NCBI GenBank assembly: GCA_028822675.1
Contig: JAPKDE010000091.1
Span: forward strand, 1 to 9,649
Origin: Dehalococcoidia bacterium
GTDB lineage: Bacteria; Chloroflexota; Dehalococcoidia; UBA3495
DNA length: 9,649 nucleotides
Direction of reading: 5' to 3'
Part shown: positions 6,930 to 9,649 of the stretch, piece by piece
Layout of the letters: the number at the start of each line of letters is the position of its first letter
Position numbering within the stretch: the first letter of the stretch is position 1
Made by a program: the position numbers and the translations under genes
The notes under the pieces: generated by a model
What the model was told of the DNA's origin: nothing
Seen by the model: only the letters and a program-made list of their open reading frames with translations
Databases searched by the model: none

Positions 6930-7178
6930 TTAAAATGGAAGAGCCCAACAACCGCGCGGGGTAATCTTATTAACGCCAATTATCTGCACTATTTTAGTGG
7001 TGTCGCTGTCAGACGATGATGGAAAGACCACGTTGGCCATTATTACCCTTTGTGATTGCTGCGAGTCGAGAGTAAAAGCCTTGTGCATTACACCAGATTC
7101 GCCCTTCCCAACTGGTTGCGGACTCCAAGGCAACTGAAATTCGGTCAGGCTAAGACTGTGTGAAGGAAAATTGTATGG
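6930..7178 (-). pseudogene. Probable C-terminal part of the methyltransferase, displaced by a frameshift
   Basis: About 82 codons in the frame one base over from the methyltransferase. They begin where its frame degenerates and end at TAA 6930-6932. Removing one C from the CCC codon (plus-strand 7177-7179) joins FDLDDLP smoothly to YNFPSHSLSLTEFQLPW. The continuation looks like folded protein: a strand-like SQRVIMANVVFP, then DTTKIVQIIGV and ITPRGCWALPF. The joined protein would have about 315 residues. I do not recognise this extra region as a named domain. It could alternatively be a small separate gene, but no convincing start with a ribosome site is seen. Confidence 0.55.
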
Positions 7179-7878
7179 GAAGGTCATCAAGGTCAAAAAC
7201 AGTCTGAGCGCTGGTTGCGTCCCCTTTTTCCAGCAACAAAATGGTCATGCAAATTTCAGAATCAAGAGGATCGGCTTCTTTGGCCACCGGATGGAAGTAT
7301 CCCGTCCCCCTCAGCGCTTTGGGCTTTGGGTCCAACTGCAAAATAAAGTTGACAACATCGTCTGCATCATTGACCACATATGGCACGGTGGCTTCTATTC
7401 CATTGCTTTCAAACTGGATGTTATAGGTCGTACTTCGCTGATTTCCAATTCCCTTTAGCAGTCTTATGTCAGCCAATGCGAACCGGTTGGTAACGCGGTA
7501 CATCTCTTCGAGGATCGTTTGGTAATTGGGCTCGTTGTTGAAGACGCTGGTGCAATGGACCAGATCAAAAGTGTTGTCTTCAAACGGCAACGAGAATCCT
7601 TCATTGATCACAAAAATCGCTTCCGGGTACCGTGCCTGGGCCATCTCCACGGCCGTTGCAGACAGGTCTATTCCAGTGTATTCAACTGCAGGTTCGTAGC
7701 TGCGCATGATGTTGAAAAAACCGCCGGAGGCACAGCCAACGTCCAAGACTTTGGCACCGGGAAATAAAACTCTGGGAAGAAATACAGTTTCTGAGGGATA
7801 GAGATCAGCTACGTCGTGACGATGCTGGGCGTAATAATCTATTGCACTCTGACTGGACCATTGTTTACCGGTGGTCAA
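7150..7878 (-). CDS. Class I SAM-dependent methyltransferase
   Basis: The open frame gives 242 residues with a Rossmann methyltransferase core. Motif I is VLDVGCASGGFF (44-55). Acidic Asp71 in YTGIDLS would bind the SAM ribose. NEGFSLPFEDNTFDLVHC (92-109) covers motifs II-III, and LEEMYRVTNRFALADIRLL (123-141) is the motif IV-V region. The start is TTG (7876-7878), supported by GGAG 7 nt upstream. The last residues after DDLP (IQFSFTQS) look unnatural, and a good continuation exists in the next frame, so the C-terminus is probably truncated by a one-base insertion. It follows the nucleotidyltransferase by 78 bp on the same strand, so it may methylate the same product or intermediate, but the acceptor is unknown. 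Confidence 0.88.
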   Translation of the reverse strand: MTTGKQWSSQSAIDYYAQHRHDVADLYPSETVFLPRVLFPGAKVLDVGCASGGFFNIMRSYEPAVEYTGIDLSATAVEMAQARYPEAIFVINEGFSLPFEDNTFDLVHCTSVFNNEPNYQTILEEMYRVTNRFALADIRLLKGIGNQRSTTYNIQFESNGIEATVPYVVNDADDVVNFILQLDPKPKALRGTGYFHPVAKEADPLDSEICMTILLLEKGDATSAQTVFDLDDLPIQFSFTQS

Positions 7879-7885
7879 TAAATAG

Positions 7886-7889
7886 CTCC
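7886..7889 (-). promoter_or_regulatory. Ribosome-binding site supporting a TTG start
   Basis: GGAG on the minus strand, 7 nt before the methyltransferase TTG. No upstream ATG competes, so this supports the unusual start codon. Confidence 0.65.
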
Positions 7890-7911
7890 AGGTTGGTTTG
7901 GGATCCTGCAG

Positions 7912-7936
7912 GCGGTTTTATGACGTGATAAACCGC
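7912..7936 (-). repeat. Inverted repeat between nucleotidyltransferase and methyltransferase
   Basis: GCGGTTT (7912-7918) and AAACCGC (7930-7936) form a perfect 7-bp stem with an 11-nt loop in the 78-bp gap. No T-run follows on the minus strand, so it is not a canonical terminator. It may be an mRNA hairpin that adjusts downstream expression, or a palindromic binding site. Confidence 0.4.
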
Positions 7937-7956
7937 TTGCATGCGAATGCTTGGCG

Positions 7957-8703
7957 CTAGCGAACTGATACAGGGGCGAATATATCTTCTGCCTTTCTAA
8001 GGTCGCCCATGTCATCTATTTCTGCCCACTTATTATTTCCAGTATTCATTACAGACATTTCCATCTGACCGGAATCAATCAGACTGGCGAACACTGCTTC
8101 GTAATATTGATCGGTACGACCATCTTCCAAGAAAGATTCCATTTCCGGAACAATCACGTCTGATAGTAATTCCCTGGAAAGCCGATAGATGTTCACTGTC
8201 TTCAAGGCAGTGGAGTAATTGAACCATCTACCTTGGTCTGATTTAAGGACCATCGACTTTGCGGTGTCTCCTTCCGCCAGGATCACCGTCCCGTCCATGT
8301 GAGGCTGGAAACGGTCTACAACGGCAACGTTACGCTCTCTCAGACTGACCAGCCGTGCGACCAATCGGTCATCAAACACGAGGTCCGATTCCAGCAGAAG
8401 CATGTCATCATCGAACTGGTCTCTGGCCAGCCAGAGAGAGTACAGGTTGTTGGAATTGGCGTAATCGGTGTTTTCCACGTAGGACAAATCTATACCTCTG
8501 TAACGCAACCCAAAATGGCCTCGTACGGCATCAGCCATAAACCCAACAACGATGGCGCATTCTCTGATTCCAGTTTTTCCAATGGCGTCTAGCTGGTATT
8601 CCATCATGGGTTTACCGGCTACGTTAACCAGGCATTTGGGCTGCGTTAGGGTCAGGGGTTGGAGTCTGGTACCCATTCCCGCAGATAAAATAATTCCCTT
8701 CAT
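7957..8703 (-). CDS. LicC-like nucleotidyltransferase (probable CTP:phospho-alcohol cytidylyltransferase)
   Basis: This 248-residue protein is a sugar-1-phosphate/phosphocholine-type nucleotidyltransferase. The N-terminal nucleotide loop is LSAGMGTRLQPLT (6-18), with conserved Lys23 in QPKCLV. NSNNLYSLWLA (83-93) and ESDLVF (105-110, Asp107 likely metal ligand) resemble LicC, the CTP:phosphocholine cytidylyltransferase, as does the C-terminal NKWAEIDDMGDLRKAE (224-239, Asp230 the likely second metal ligand). Related enzymes (LicC, PntC) make CDP-choline-like or CMP-aminoethylphosphonate-like activated head groups. Substrate identity is not fixed by sequence. ATG 8703 is preferred, with GAGG 6 nt upstream; an adjacent GTG (8706) is the alternative. 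The gene starts 3 bp after the aminotransferase stop, so the two are almost certainly translationally coupled and share a pathway. Confidence 0.88.
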   Translation of the reverse strand: MKGIILSAGMGTRLQPLTLTQPKCLVNVAGKPMMEYQLDAIGKTGIRECAIVVGFMADAVRGHFGLRYRGIDLSYVENTDYANSNNLYSLWLARDQFDDDMLLLESDLVFDDRLVARLVSLRERNVAVVDRFQPHMDGTVILAEGDTAKSMVLKSDQGRWFNYSTALKTVNIYRLSRELLSDVIVPEMESFLEDGRTDQYYEAVFASLIDSGQMEMSVMNTGNNKWAEIDDMGDLRKAEDIFAPVSVR

Positions 8704-8706
8704 CAC

Positions 8707-9649
8707 TTACCTCGCATCAAGCGCTTCGTTTGTCTTAACACCGGTCGCATTAACGCCGGCCATCTTAACCTCGGCGAATTCATCAATCCGAAGAAGTGCT
8801 TCCACCAATCGATTATTATCTTCATCCGTACGGCAGGCTACGCGTATGAAATTGCCGTCCAATCCGAGTTTGGACCCGCAGTTATTGACCAAAATTCGGC
8901 TGTCGTCAAACAAGTGGGCCGCCAGTTCCTCTCCGGTGAACCCGTGCAGAATCTCACAGAGAACAAAATTACCCTGAGTTGGGAACGGGCTCAGGTAGGG
9001 CACGCTGGACAGACCTTGCACCAAGTTACGAGTGGCCTGTCTGACTTTTCCGCATGACTCTGTGTACTGATCCCGGTATTTCCCCATCTCTTGTAGGAAA
9101 AATTGAGCCAGGGAGTTGATACTCCAGATTGGCACGTCGTTACGCAATTCTTCCAGTCGTTCAACGTTGCCAGTGGCTGCATAGCCAAGGCGAATGCCCG
9201 GTATACCGCAGTTTTTAGACAGGCTCTTTAACACCAACAAGTTAGGATAATCTTGGAGCAGGTCCAAAGCAGATGTATCTGGCTCTGCATCTGTAAAGTC
9301 CAAGAAAGATTCGTCTACCAATACCAAGTTGAGATGTCGCATCCGGTTCAGGAAGTAGATCAGGTCAGTCTTTGGCATGTAGGTGCCAGTGGGATTGTTG
9401 GGCCTAATCAGTAGCGCCGAGTCTGAATTGGTATCTTTGATGTGGTTGATGAATTCATCAACGTTCAGGTTGAACCCATCAGAAGATTTGAACGGGAATA
9501 CTTCCCGGCCCAGTATCTGGGCCCGGTTGATGAATTCTTCAAAGGTGGGAATCGGAACGGCCAACCGATTCACATAACGAGACAGCACAGCGTTGATAAG
9601 CTCGCTGGCGCCGTTTCCAACCACCACTTCGTTTTGTTTGAGACCAAGT
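8707..9649 (-). CDS. HisC/CobD-like PLP-dependent aminotransferase, N-terminus beyond the window
   Basis: About 313 residues are visible; the frame is open to the right edge, so the first 40-60 residues of a normal ~350-residue enzyme are missing. Fold-type I class I/II aminotransferase motifs are clear: VVVGNGASELI (cofactor phosphate loop), RPNNPTG, VDESFLDF with the pyridine-binding Asp, LKSLSKNCGIPGIRLGY with the PLP-binding Lys (codon at 9214-9216), and a C-terminal FIRVACRTDEDNNRLVEAL containing the substrate-carboxylate Arg. The family includes histidinol-phosphate aminotransferase and CobD-type L-threonine-phosphate decarboxylase. Tight coupling to a LicC-like cytidylyltransferase argues against histidine synthesis and for supplying a phospho-amino alcohol or amino-sugar-like substrate, but this is inference. 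A C-terminal tail of about 20 residues follows the conserved core. Confidence 0.88.
   Translation of the reverse strand, partial: LGLKQNEVVVGNGASELINAVLSRYVNRLAVPIPTFEEFINRAQILGREVFPFKSSDGFNLNVDEFINHIKDTNSDSALLIRPNNPTGTYMPKTDLIYFLNRMRHLNLVLVDESFLDFTDAEPDTSALDLLQDYPNLLVLKSLSKNCGIPGIRLGYAATGNVERLEELRNDVPIWSINSLAQFFLQEMGKYRDQYTESCGKVRQATRNLVQGLSSVPYLSPFPTQGNFVLCEILHGFTGEELAAHLFDDSRILVNNCGSKLGLDGNFIRVACRTDEDNNRLVEALLRIDEFAEVKMAGVNATGVKTNEALDAR
8710..8713 (-). promoter_or_regulatory. Ribosome-binding site at the aminotransferase/nucleotidyltransferase junction
   Basis: GAGG on the minus strand lies in the final codons of the aminotransferase. The junction reads TAA-GTG-ATG, so ribosomes finishing the first gene can restart directly on the second. 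Confidence 0.7.

Noticed and set aside
8552..8977. Plus-strand open frame of 141 codons opposite the nucleotidyltransferase/aminotransferase junction
   Set aside because: It is antisense to two clear enzymes and has a Ser/Thr-rich translation without motifs.

Overview
The window looks like about 9.6 kb of chromosome from an uncultured bacterium. My best guess is marine Chloroflexota, of the SAR202/Dehalococcoidia type. The guess rests on style, not on a marker gene: roughly balanced GC, a long Pro-Thr tether of the 'PTPTP/PTATPFP' kind joined to a TolB-like beta-propeller (common in Chloroflexota surface proteins), and scattered small catabolic enzymes (alpha/beta hydrolase, flavin reductase, HpcH-type aldolase). 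No rRNA, tRNA, CRISPR array, insertion sequence or phage gene was seen.

Layout. Positions 1-240 hold a strong intrinsic terminator for a gene to the left, followed by an AT-rich leader. A forward alpha/beta hydrolase (241-930) converges on a reverse flavin reductase (1002-1487), with a 9-bp stem hairpin between them. Upstream of the reductase on the same strand is a signal-less BtuF-like substrate-binding protein (1578-2558). It is divergent from a 12-TM MFS transporter (2741-4039); their ~180-bp intergenic region contains inverted repeats. The MFS gene converges on a reverse HpcH/HpaI-type aldolase (4073-4828).

From about 4943 to the right edge everything lies on the minus strand. In transcription order it reads: HisC/CobD-fold aminotransferase (cut by the edge), LicC-like nucleotidyltransferase, class I SAM methyltransferase, then a membrane-anchored ZU5-like/Pro-Thr/six-bladed propeller protein. 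The first three suggest a small-molecule route in which a PLP enzyme makes or modifies a phospho-amino alcohol, a cytidylyltransferase activates it, and a methyltransferase decorates it, perhaps as a polar head group for a surface polymer or lipid. This is inference from family and neighbourhood.

The most useful observation is that two of these genes appear broken by single-base indels about 400 bp apart. The methyltransferase reading frame continues, one frame over, for another ~80 codons (6930-7178). The propeller protein has an orphaned N-terminal signal-anchor (6772-6897) in a different frame from its body. Repairing both turns an apparent 250-300-bp empty gap into a 32-bp spacer within a compact operon. 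I cannot tell from the sequence whether these are assembly errors, real mutations or, less likely, recoding.
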